A stretch of 27,289 bases of DNA, from assembly GCA_964412365.1 (NCBI GenBank), contig CAYPOI010000031.1:1-27289 (forward strand), read 5' to 3'. The notes beneath the pieces were generated by a model, which did not search any database, had not been told where the DNA came from, and was given only the letters and a program-made list of their open reading frames with translations. Within the stretch, counting starts at the first letter, position 1. Each line of letters begins with the position of its first letter. Both the position numbers and the translations under genes were made by a program. This document shows, in pieces, positions 17,701-23,735 of this stretch. The DNA comes from CAMTWZ01 sp964412365 (GTDB lineage Bacteria; Bacteroidota; Rhodothermia; Balneolales; HLUCCA01).

Positions 17701-18976
17701 TGATTCCGAGGTTTTCATCGATCTCATAGTCTTGTCCGGGGCGCAACGGGACGAAAAATCCATCCGCGAACTCATCCGGTTGCACACCAAAATCTGTCGC
17801 GCTGATGCCGATGGATGGATCACGGAATGCATCGAACTGGGCAGAATCAAATCCGTCGAGATCCTCATTTGGAGACTGATACGAGCCCGGAGTTCCAACC
17901 ACGCCCAGATCCAGCAGGGCTGCAGCGGTACGTTGACCTTCCAATGGTGCCAAGGTCTCGTTCTGAACCCAGACATCCACGTTTACGATGCTAAACAAAC
18001 GGCGGATGAAGGTCGGATCGCTCATGTTTTCCTCGAACTCCTGCATAGCGAAGAAATCCATGAAAAAGTGCCGGTCGCTGTCGTAGCCGTTCGGACGGAT
18101 ATCGATGGTGGTCTCCGTGGTTCCGCCTGTCACCGTTTGCGAGCCGCCCTTCCCTTCCTGTTGCGAGAGAATCCCGGTGAGCTCCAAGGGTCCCAAGCGA
18201 GCTTTCGATTTGATCCCGAACAACGCGCCACCGCCTCCAATCAACGAATTTCCCGTCTCCATATTCACGTTACCGAGTTCGATGGACTGAATAATCTCAT
18301 CCTCATATCCGGTGTAGGTGATCTTCAACTGGTTTTGATAGTTGAACGAGCGCTCGGTGTCCCAGTCGGTCCGGATGGTGAGTTTATCCCCGATGGTGCC
18401 CTGGATGTTCAATTTCAGGTTCTGCTCGAAGGTGGGATCGATCCGTTTCTGCTGATCGGGCGGCACAGCCGGATCTTTGGTGTCTTGGATGGACGCACCC
18501 AAGTTCATGTTAGCCTGCCCTGTCACCCTCAGATTCACTTCCGGCTTCCCAAAGATGGTGGTAAACGCGGATCGCTGTCCGCCGGGGATGTTCACCTTGA
18601 AATCAAGCAGTCCACGTTGGGTTTCACTGCGGCGTTGCGCCTCCAGTACCAATTTGTTCCAGTTCTCGTAGGATGCGGCCCGACGCTGCGCTCTCGCATA
18701 GGAGTCAAAATCGTAATACACCGGTACGCCCATCGGCAGACCGAACACTTCACGAATCACTTTGAACTGGCCGGTGGAATCGCGCGTGATGATGCGTTTG
18801 TCGTCGGATGTCCGGATTTGAGACAGCAAGGAACGCTTCCGCGGCACAACCGGTGGCGCGAAAGTATGCCGAGGACCGGGTATGACGATGATCACACTAT
18901 CGGGCTTTTCGGCTTCTTGAGCATACAGCGCCATACCGCCTCCCGCAGGAAGCATGCAGAGCACCGACAACAACAC
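11750..18976 (-). CDS. sprA: Cell-surface protein SprA (type IX secretion translocon)
   Basis: SprA is the giant outer-membrane beta-barrel through which type IX secretion substrates leave the cell; in gliding species it is also needed for motility. The 2408 residues match the family size (about 2400). Typical signatures include DWDTERSFNYQNQLKITYTGYED-like sequence in the N-terminal third, GNSLIGGGGALFGIKSKA, repeated beta-strand pairs throughout, GLRAQYNVNPDVTFGSTIF, and EVWVNELRVSGFEDQSGWAA in the middle. The assigned start is GTG at 18976, giving LLSVLCMLPAGGGMALYAQ, a hydrophobic signal segment probably cut after ALYA, but lacking the usual positive N-region. The frame stays open for 13 codons upstream without ATG, and a CTG at 19003 would supply an Arg. 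An Arg/Ala/Gln-rich insert lies at about 13140-13330. No other type IX gene is in the window. Confidence 0.94.
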   Translation of the reverse strand: MLLSVLCMLPAGGGMALYAQEAEKPDSVIIVIPGPRHTFAPPVVPRKRSLLSQIRTSDDKRIITRDSTGQFKVIREVFGLPMGVPVYYDFDSYARAQRRAASYENWNKLVLEAQRRSETQRGLLDFKVNIPGGQRSAFTTIFGKPEVNLRVTGQANMNLGASIQDTKDPAVPPDQQKRIDPTFEQNLKLNIQGTIGDKLTIRTDWDTERSFNYQNQLKITYTGYEDEIIQSIELGNVNMETGNSLIGGGGALFGIKSKARLGPLELTGILSQQEGKGGSQTVTGGTTETTIDIRPNGYDSDRHFFMDFFAMQEFEENMSDPTFIRRLFSIVNVDVWVQNETLAPLEGQRTAAALLDLGVVGTPGSYQSPNEDLDGFDSAQFDAFRDPSIGISATDFGVQPDEFADGFFVPLRPGQDYEIDENLGIISLRQRLNPRQALAISFSYRNLNNEIIYVGDVNLGDNTRLFLKLLRPSSYTPTSRSWPLTMRNIYSLGSGSLQRENLTLDVFFTQGPLEQTNFPNLGNILLRDLGLDRVGSQGQLGSDNQVDFGTGTLNPRDGRIMFPYLEPFGQRVVDVIQASTLPDDEKATAIAQYSFRSLYTTTQSNASNASQNNLYRIKGSNKGGVSDSYFLGMALVQGSVRVTANGRTLNEGVDYQVDYSLGNITITNKAFLAPGQEIKIDYESNTVFKIQQTSFAGLRAQYNVNPDVTFGSTIFTQRDRPLQDKIPIGDEPINNTVIGFDAKGRWDTPWLTRAIDRIPLLQTKTMSNFSFTGEFAQIRPGVAQTNAVADAVKRGSLFSDEERGLSFIDEFEGSKTSISFMTPGRWKIASSPDAIPGYDPQCYDSPVFPVTCTADQAIPARIDRNDLRSTFSWYSIPISLGNITNAARTPESLPILVTDVFPDRDVLLQDNNLQTLDIWYDPTERGPYNYNMDLRSVLEERPHETWGGMTAVIPSGLDDLTQNNIEFLEFWVMAILPGAKEPSLQDMQDYDGRILFDVGVISEDVIPNNLNNSEDGIAERSGNLKPDQFGRSYVYNNIPDLDGQFSQETITLEDAGLEGALNSGGIDGTGEDVLFAQFLEQMAIQYAGTDVLTRIQADPSNDDYVYFDSAQMSGEPLHKRFHRMYAYTEGNALSGNDTRAITNRPDSEGLLNGAVVNLENTYFQYEFPFNPADTTSLRIGDAYIIDKVDGGQQYNTWYQVRIPLRDFTRAVGGIDNLQRVSHIRMWMTGYSQPFTMRFATLELVGNQWRKDNALNVNNDPSTIFEISTINIEENANRRPIPYRIPNGAIRSIQRGQQQDLLANEQSLAMKVEALPPGDLRMIKRSYPMGLNLTNYSNMRMFVHGEGYRDRDDIELVVRLGSDLENNYYEYRQPITPSDTLYPFTSIRDRVSNQEDSEQVWLPDENGMNLLLSVMNTLKQARNLAGFNPAETYETSDPLILKGAPQGTVVAIRGEPALNKITEIGMGIRNPDEENRGVPSLDAEVWVNELRVSGFEDQSGWAANMRSQITLADFATVSGSFNRSTDGFGPLDSKLGERRQYDQTGFDVNTTMNLHRFIPDRFGWNIPLSLSARQSLRTPRYLPLQGDLTFDSFRQAVQASDSLTSSEKRDVIDSQLREIQDFSESYSFNLTNISKRFSQSRLAKLTLDNTRFSYVYNTAKSRNYQVARNDNWNYTTSVNYQLTNRNVKTIKPLYWLDGIWGLRLLSETEFAYLPASVTASGTLTRAYSENERRPVNASPAVFSQNHSFRYNSAFGFNYNFMPTVGLNFNSTTTQDLSIIAQDSIPGTDRFRIKDSYTVLSSMFTSDSLRPRRNDYAETYAMSWRPRINRFPSLNWLTYSSSYRGGFRWQNSNLGSNRGANIQNNYQLDNNPGIRVQELLKKMKWYDSLLKADDAERRLRDAERTRRQQARTQARAQAKEPTEAVGRGGAPAQQRQATPSEAAKRSFQDHLTFWTRRTGLAMTSFQSLDFTWGHTVTSNQAGYAGGSSIWDMFGSENDAAYSPGFGYRIGLASNIPQSQLIRSLNPNQTISLQKGKSVQDNLTFRSVMQPTREITINLDWNLTFDDRVTYNQLAGVDEINSQKTQSGSVSATVWAFGEGYAGLFRRQLGTAFGDIDASTSVSDATGNNDGKTVLNSRTLMDDFRAAYLGSSGSKALGSKGFFPMPLPNWRISWAGLEKYVPWTTNYIQRITLSHTYIGRYQLGWLFNPDVGAPQDRTLGSYRISDERPEFSPNTINLTQNFNPLIGMQIAWKNGLTTDLQYASSTVTSFSLSNTTVTEKLSNGLKFTARYNKRGFQLPFFPRLQNTLNASLGINYIEDLTNTYRLNSDLQDVLNVPPGDLVKNVGLYKPGKPNERGNIRVQVTPLIGYQFSQTVNVNFEYRYDRLIPKSTGVFPRTNQDFRLNVVVSIRS

Positions 18977-19149
18977 AATGCTATGGAAGGAAATTGAACG
19001 CAGAGATACGGAACGTTAGGCTTGGGAAGGGTATCGTAACGAAGCGTCGATAGGCTAGATTTCGGGGTTCAATTTCAGGTGAGGAATAGACACCCTAATT
19101 TCACGATTTTCAGCAAATTGGGCAACGTTCTTTGGGATATATTTACCCC

Positions 19150-20568
19150 ATGCGATTAAACGCCTTACAGAAAGATGTGATCCGGCGCCATATCGGTCCT
19201 TTCCTGTTCTGTTCCGCTACCATCTTATTCCTTCTGCTGCTTCAGTTTCTGATCCTGTATCTGGATAAGATTGTCGGGAAAGGCTTGCCATTTCTGGTGA
19301 TTTTGGAGCTGATCGCGATGCAAATGCCGGCCATGATTGTGCTGGCGGTGCCGATGTCGGTGCTGGTTTCGAGCCTGATCGCCTTCGGACAATTCTCCGA
19401 ACAGAACGAACTCACCGCAGTCAAAGCGGCGGGCATCTCCCCTTGGAAATTGATGGCTCCGGTGATGTGGGTCGGACTCGCCCTCTCCATCTTCATGATC
19501 TGGTTCAGCAATTCCGTGCTTCCGGAAGCCAATTTCAAGGCGAAATCGCTCTTCATCGACATCCGCATGAAAAAACCGGGCTTCGACCTGAAACCGAACG
19601 TGTTTTACAATGGCATCGCCGGGTACACGTTTCATTCGCAGCGTATTTCGGAAGAAGCCGATACTCTGTTTGATGTGACCATTTTTCAGGATGCGACCGA
19701 GAACCGGGAGCAAGCCGTAATCGCCGCGGAGTGGGGAATCTTGACCGCGGTGGAAGGCACATCCTTGTTGGAACTGAATCTGCACCAGGGATCGGTGTTC
19801 CGGTATTTGAGTCAGCCGTTGGTCGATGAGCAACGGGCCGAGGAAACCCGCTTCAACCATTATCTGATCCGGTTTGATTTGTCGGATTTGGCTTTCTCGC
19901 GGACCAACCCCGAAATGAGGCATCGTGACGACCGCACGATGTCGGCCCAAGCCATGGCGGTCGTCCGAGACTCCCTCAACATCCTGGTGCAACGCGACGT
20001 CGCCTCCATGCTTGCCTCGCAATCGGTTTTCGTGCTTCACACGCCATCCCATCAGCCCGATTCCCTCATCGCCAACCCCATCCACATCTTCGACAGCGAT
20101 ACCATCCCCGCGAAACCGGCCGGCCCATTCGTCGCGCTCAACCGTCTTGGGTACGCCGAATCCCAAACCTACATGGTTCAACAAGCCATCACCACCACCC
20201 GGGATGCCATCGCGAACATCGACGGCATCCGAAACGGCATCCTATGGCGCTACGAACGGATGGCGCAATACTTGGTCGAAATCCACAAGAAAGTCGCGCT
20301 GCCTATCGCCTGCCTGATCTTCATCCTGCTTGGCGCACCGCTCGGCATGCTGATCCGCAAAGGGAATCTCGGCTTCCATACCGTGCTCAGCACCTTGCTG
20401 TTCACCTATTATTGGATCACGATCATCCAAGGTGAGAAACTGGCCGACAGGCTGTTCATCCCCGCGTACGTCGGCATGTGGTTCGGAAACGTGACCTTGG
20501 CCATCGTCGGCTTGCTGCTCTTGTACAAATTGACGACCGAGCGTCGCTTCCGGGATCTGCTCTCATGA
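19150..20568 (+). CDS. LptF/LptG-family permease (first of pair)
   Basis: LptF and LptG form the membrane part of the LptB2FG transporter, which extracts lipopolysaccharide from the inner membrane and passes it to LptC. The 472-residue product has three N-terminal membrane helices (about 15-38, 55-78 and 98-118), the cytoplasmic coupling segment ELTAVKAAGIS after helix 2, a periplasmic domain, and three C-terminal helices from about 385. Its periplasmic part is about 110 residues longer than in the neighbouring paralogue, mostly a helical stretch (about 265-375) after the beta-rich part. I prefer ATG 19150; a TTG at 19132 would add six residues. It overlaps the second permease by ATGA. By order it may be LptF, but sequence alone does not decide. 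A TATATTTAC stretch just before the start may be promoter sequence. Confidence 0.9.
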   Translation: MRLNALQKDVIRRHIGPFLFCSATILFLLLLQFLILYLDKIVGKGLPFLVILELIAMQMPAMIVLAVPMSVLVSSLIAFGQFSEQNELTAVKAAGISPWKLMAPVMWVGLALSIFMIWFSNSVLPEANFKAKSLFIDIRMKKPGFDLKPNVFYNGIAGYTFHSQRISEEADTLFDVTIFQDATENREQAVIAAEWGILTAVEGTSLLELNLHQGSVFRYLSQPLVDEQRAEETRFNHYLIRFDLSDLAFSRTNPEMRHRDDRTMSAQAMAVVRDSLNILVQRDVASMLASQSVFVLHTPSHQPDSLIANPIHIFDSDTIPAKPAGPFVALNRLGYAESQTYMVQQAITTTRDAIANIDGIRNGILWRYERMAQYLVEIHKKVALPIACLIFILLGAPLGMLIRKGNLGFHTVLSTLLFTYYWITIIQGEKLADRLFIPAYVGMWFGNVTLAIVGLLLLYKLTTERRFRDLLS

Positions 20569-21647
20569 ACACCCGGATCGACCGACTCATCCTCACCCGC
20601 CTGGCTTCCATCACCGGATTGGTGCTCTTCCTGCTGATCCTGATCTTCATCGTCATCGATTTTTCCGAGAACAGCGACGATTTCACAGACCGAGGCGCCA
20701 CATTCGGTCAGATCTGGAACGACTATTACGTGCCGTACATCCCGGAAATCATCCGATTGGTATCGCCTGTGGCGGTGTTCACAGCCAGCTTGATCATCAT
20801 GGGAATGATGAGTCAGCGTTTGGAATGGACCGCTCTGAAAGCCTCCGGAGTAAGCCTGTACCGCATCCAACGCCCTTTCTTCACCTTCGGGGTTGTGATC
20901 GCGATCGGCGTGTTTCTGTTGGATGGATTTGTGATTCCGCCCGCATCCGCCAAACGCCTCAAATTCGAGCGCGAATTCATCATGACGCGGTCGGACCGGG
21001 TGGAAAACAGCACGATTTACCGACAAGAATCGGGCGATCACATCCTCACCATCAACTTCTACTCCCCTGCCGATTCCACCGCCCATCGTGTGTTTTCCTA
21101 TCATTTTGATGGGGAAACCATCCGTGAATCGTTCGAAATCCAGCGCATGACATTCGACGGATTGACCGAAACATGGGCGATGTATGATGTGAAACGCACC
21201 CGCTACGATTCGATCCATGTGAGGCGCACCGTTCATGCCCGCATAGATACCAGCTGGGCCGTCTTTCCGCGTGATTTGGCCCGCACCACGACCGAAATCT
21301 ATCAGCTCACCTACCCCGACGCGATCGAGTACATTCAAACCCTGCAACGCGTAGGTGTAGGCGGCGTGCAGCAACCACTGGTGCAATTTTATGGCCGGTT
21401 GTGGTATCCGGTCTCCATCATGATCGTGACCTTGCTTGGCGTATCGATCGCCTCATTTCGTTTCAGGGGCGGATCGGGGATGCACTTGGGCATCGGATTG
21501 GCCATCAGTTTCCTGTATCTGGCCATGATGAAGCTCATTGAGCCGTTTGGCTATGCCGGAACCTTGGATCCGATCACCACAACGGCGTTTCCTCACGTGT
21601 TTTTCTTGGTCACCACACTATTGGTGATCTGGCGGACGCCCAAATAA
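20565..21647 (+). CDS. LptF/LptG-family permease (second of pair)
   Basis: The 360-residue product has the length of E. coli LptG and would be the partner subunit of the preceding permease in LptB2FG. Three N-terminal membrane helices are visible (including TGLVLFLLILIFIVIDF and FTFGVVIAIGVFLLDGFVI), with the coupling segment EWTALKASGVSLYRIQ, a periplasmic beta-rich domain (about 125-265) and three C-terminal helices (PVSIMIVTLLGVSIASFRF onward). I start it at ATG 20565, which overlaps the upstream stop codon (ATGA); an earlier in-frame start at 20478 only shadows the first permease. It ends two bases before the end of the opposing DUF3467 gene. lptA, lptB and lptC are not seen here. Confidence 0.9.
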   Translation: MNTRIDRLILTRLASITGLVLFLLILIFIVIDFSENSDDFTDRGATFGQIWNDYYVPYIPEIIRLVSPVAVFTASLIIMGMMSQRLEWTALKASGVSLYRIQRPFFTFGVVIAIGVFLLDGFVIPPASAKRLKFEREFIMTRSDRVENSTIYRQESGDHILTINFYSPADSTAHRVFSYHFDGETIRESFEIQRMTFDGLTETWAMYDVKRTRYDSIHVRRTVHARIDTSWAVFPRDLARTTTEIYQLTYPDAIEYIQTLQRVGVGGVQQPLVQFYGRLWYPVSIMIVTLLGVSIASFRFRGGSGMHLGIGLAISFLYLAMMKLIEPFGYAGTLDPITTTAFPHVFFLVTTLLVIWRTPK

Positions 21648-21649
21648 GG

Positions 21650-21952
21650 CTAAGCCTCTGGCAGTGGGCCGCGATACGTGAAGGGCACATCCGGACGATC
21701 TTTCGTGTCGATGGTGCCATGCTGCTCTTCGTAGCGCTTCACATTATCAATCAGCGCGGTCGACAAGCGTTTCGCGTGATCGGGTGTGAGCACAAGGCGC
21801 TTCACCACTTTGGCTTTCGGCAGACCGGGCATCACCGCGATGAAATCCAAAATAAACTCGGATGTCGAATGCGTGATCATCACCAGATTCGAATACGTGC
21901 CGGTGGCTTCCTCGTTGGTCAGTTCGATCTCAAGGGGTTTGTTTTTATCCAT
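21650..21952 (-). CDS. DUF3467 family protein
   Basis: The 100-residue soluble protein has the DUF3467 pattern: an N-terminal acidic stretch with EIELTNEEATGTYSNLVMITH, then SEFILDFIAVMPG, then KAKVVKRLVLTPDHAKRLSTALIDNVKRYE. The family is small, mostly found in Bacteroidota, and has no established function. It starts 3 bases after the stop of the cystathionine beta-synthase gene, so the two are very likely co-transcribed. I infer no role from this pairing. The C-terminal 20 residues are Pro-rich and probably disordered. Confidence 0.85.
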   Translation of the reverse strand: MDKNKPLEIELTNEEATGTYSNLVMITHSTSEFILDFIAVMPGLPKAKVVKRLVLTPDHAKRLSTALIDNVKRYEEQHGTIDTKDRPDVPFTYRGPLPEA

Positions 21953-21955
21953 GGG

Positions 21956-23350
21956 TTAATCCGTTTTCGATTCAAGGTGGGAGAGCACGTGCATCAAGTC
22001 GCTGCGGGTCAAAATATCGTAACGATTTTCAGACAACAAGACGACGACGGCGGAACTGGTTTTGTTTAACAATTTGCTGATGTGATCCATGCGCACATCA
22101 CCGGTGATCACCGGGAACGGAGAATCCATCACGGTCGACACGCTCGCATCGTGGTTCGCCGGATTTTCCAGCAAGCGGTTCAAAATCCGTAATTCGGTCA
22201 AACTGCCGACCAACGACCCATCTTGCGATACCGGAAGTTGCGAAATGCCTTCTTTCTGCATCAGAACCACCGCCTCGCGAAGGGTTTGACTCACATCCAC
22301 CGTCACCAGTTTCGATTTGCGCTCCGGCTTGCGGTTCAGCACATCGAGGGCTTTCATGGTGGTCGCTTCGTCGAGGAAGCCGTTCGACTGCATCCAATCG
22401 TCATTATAGATTTTCGAGACGTAGCGGCTGCCACTGTCGGGAAGCAGCACAACAACGACGGCTTCCGGTCCGAGGTCGTTCACACGTACGAACTCGAGCG
22501 CACCCCACGCGGCGGATCCGCACGAGCCGCCAACGAAGAGGCCTTCGCGTCGGGCGAGGGCACGGGTTGTCAAGAACGCATCGCGGTCGGTCACTTGAAT
22601 CACCTCATCCACAACAGACATGTCGATGTTTCCAGGGATGATGTCCTCGCCGATGCCTTCCGTCAAATATGGAGCGACCTGAGATTTATCGAACTCCCCT
22701 GTCTCGAACAATTTCTTGTAGATCGAGCCATAGGTATCGACACCGATGATTTTGATGTTCGGATTTTTTTCTTTCAGGAAGCGGGCTGTGCCGGTGATTG
22801 TTCCACCCGTTCCCATTCCCGCAACAAAATGAGTGATTTTTCCTTCGGTTTGCTCCCAAATCTCGGGTCCGGTCGACTCATAATGCGCCTGCTGATTGCT
22901 CAGATTGTCGTATTGGTTCGGGTAGTAGGCGTTTGGAATCTCCTTGGCCAAGCGTTTGGCCACCGAATAATAACTGCGCGGATCTTCTGGCTCCACATTG
23001 GTCGGACACACACGCACTTCAGCGCCCAATGCCCGAAGCATGTTCACTTTCTCGGGACTTTGCTTGTCCGTCGTCGTGAAAATGCAGTTATATCCTTTCA
23101 CGGCCGCCGCAAGCGCGATACCCATACCGGTGTTGCCGGATGTTCCTTCGATGATGGTGCCGCCAGGCTTGATCAAGCCCGCCTTTTCCGCATCTTCGAT
23201 CATTTTCAGAGCGATGCGATCCTTGACGGATGAACCAGGATTGAAGTATTCGACCTTAGCCAGAATCGTGGGTTTGAGCCCTTCTGTGATCGTGTTCAGG
23301 CGGATGAGCGGCGTGCCGCCGATGGTTTCGAGAATAGAGTTGTACCACAT
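21956..23350 (-). CDS. Cystathionine beta-synthase (PLP enzyme with C-terminal CBS-domain pair)
   Basis: The 464-residue product combines a fold-type II PLP domain with two C-terminal CBS domains. Evidence is ETIGGTPLIRLN at the N-terminus, NPGSSVKDRIA with the PLP Lys43, EGTSGNTGMGIA for phosphate binding, GMGTGGTITGTARFLKE, and VGGSCGSAAWGA. The CBS pair covers about residues 340-460. This architecture matches cystathionine beta-synthase, which condenses serine and homocysteine; CBS domains bind adenosyl ligands in many proteins. A cysteine synthase would lack the CBS pair. I chose the ATG at 23350, which puts the conserved ETIGGTP block at residue 8. The open frame reaches 23473 but that extension is not conserved and overlaps the divergent DUF4290-like gene. 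It is followed after 3 bases by the DUF3467 gene. Confidence 0.92.
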   Translation of the reverse strand: MWYNSILETIGGTPLIRLNTITEGLKPTILAKVEYFNPGSSVKDRIALKMIEDAEKAGLIKPGGTIIEGTSGNTGMGIALAAAVKGYNCIFTTTDKQSPEKVNMLRALGAEVRVCPTNVEPEDPRSYYSVAKRLAKEIPNAYYPNQYDNLSNQQAHYESTGPEIWEQTEGKITHFVAGMGTGGTITGTARFLKEKNPNIKIIGVDTYGSIYKKLFETGEFDKSQVAPYLTEGIGEDIIPGNIDMSVVDEVIQVTDRDAFLTTRALARREGLFVGGSCGSAAWGALEFVRVNDLGPEAVVVVLLPDSGSRYVSKIYNDDWMQSNGFLDEATTMKALDVLNRKPERKSKLVTVDVSQTLREAVVLMQKEGISQLPVSQDGSLVGSLTELRILNRLLENPANHDASVSTVMDSPFPVITGDVRMDHISKLLNKTSSAVVVLLSENRYDILTRSDLMHVLSHLESKTD

Positions 23351-23367
23351 ATTGGCTGAAATTACGG

Positions 23368-23375
23368 TATCTTTG
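23368..23375 (+). promoter_or_regulatory. Candidate Bacteroidota-type -7 promoter element
   Basis: TATCTTTG matches the TAnnTTTG -7 consensus described for Bacteroidota. It lies 18 bases before the DUF4290-like start in the 43-base divergent region. I see no TTG at the expected -33 spacing, so the match is incomplete. Confidence 0.3.
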
Positions 23376-23393
23376 GCACTTATTACCGACGCT

Positions 23394-23669
23394 ATGTTCA
23401 TACCTGACAGAAAACCTAAAGACACCGACTGCGGATACAATCTTGATCTGATGATTGAGGCCCTGCCCCGCATCGAATCCGAAACGGAACGTATCGCCTA
23501 CGCCAATCGAATTGTTGGCCTCATCAAGCAGAGCCACATCAATTGGGTCGATTCCCAAGGCAACAGCAAAGACGCATGGGACTTGTTTTTCTCCCTCGCC
23601 GAGTTCAATCCGGAAGACTTAGGCATCCTGCATCCCTACCACCACAATCTTCCCGATAACGCGCGCTGA
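23394..23669 (+). CDS. Small DUF4290-like protein
   Basis: The 91-residue product starts at the ATG at 23394. Its core, CGYNLDLMIEALPRIESETERIAY followed by ANRIVGLIKQSH and WDLFFSLAEFNPEDL, resembles the N-terminal half of DUF4290 proteins of Bacteroidota, in which YGR.IQ.MV...I.DR..RN..A..II and a W-D-H-L..M.DF block occur. Those proteins are about twice as long, so this is either a minimal version or a truncated one. The function of the family is not known. The ATG is 43 bases from the divergent cystathionine beta-synthase start. The open frame extends upstream to 22998 but there it only shadows that gene. Confidence 0.6.
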   Translation: MFIPDRKPKDTDCGYNLDLMIEALPRIESETERIAYANRIVGLIKQSHINWVDSQGNSKDAWDLFFSLAEFNPEDLGILHPYHHNLPDNAR

Positions 23670-23680
23670 CACATGATCCG

Positions 23681-23711
23681 TTTGGGTTATTCGAATTTTC
23701 AATTTAAATTG
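23681..23711 (+). promoter_or_regulatory. Candidate promoter of the men operon
   Basis: TTTG at 23681 is followed, after 20 bases, by TAAATTG at 23705. This resembles the Bacteroidota TTTG-N19/21-TAnnTTTG arrangement with one base missing in the -7 part. It lies just upstream of menF and overlaps the 20-bp palindrome, as an operator would. Confidence 0.35.
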
Positions 23712-23715
23712 AAAA
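23696..23715. promoter_or_regulatory. Perfect 20-bp palindrome upstream of menF (candidate operator)
   Basis: Arms TTTTCAATTT and AAATTGAAAA form an uninterrupted palindrome with no spacer. It ends 20 bases before the menF ATG and 26 bases after the stop of the DUF4290-like gene. It lacks the GC-rich stem and T-run of an intrinsic terminator, so a protein-binding site is more plausible. The binding protein is unknown. Confidence 0.55.
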
Positions 23716-23735
23716 CGAAATAACTACGGACTCAC

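Noticed and set aside
17669..18997. 442-codon open frame on the plus strand, opposite the sprA N-terminal part
   Set aside because: Same reason: a shadow of the sprA codon pattern with no family signature or ribosome-binding site.
19225..20184. 319-codon minus-strand frame opposite the first Lpt permease
   Set aside because: His/Asp-rich shadow without motifs; the plus strand encodes a clear permease.
21641..21660. AGGC-TAA-GCCT hairpin between the Lpt permease and DUF3467 genes
   Set aside because: A four-base stem spanning two stop codons without a T-run is too weak to call.
22223..23233. 336-codon plus-strand frame opposite cystathionine beta-synthase
   Set aside because: The minus-strand frame has unmistakable PLP-enzyme and CBS motifs; this one has none.
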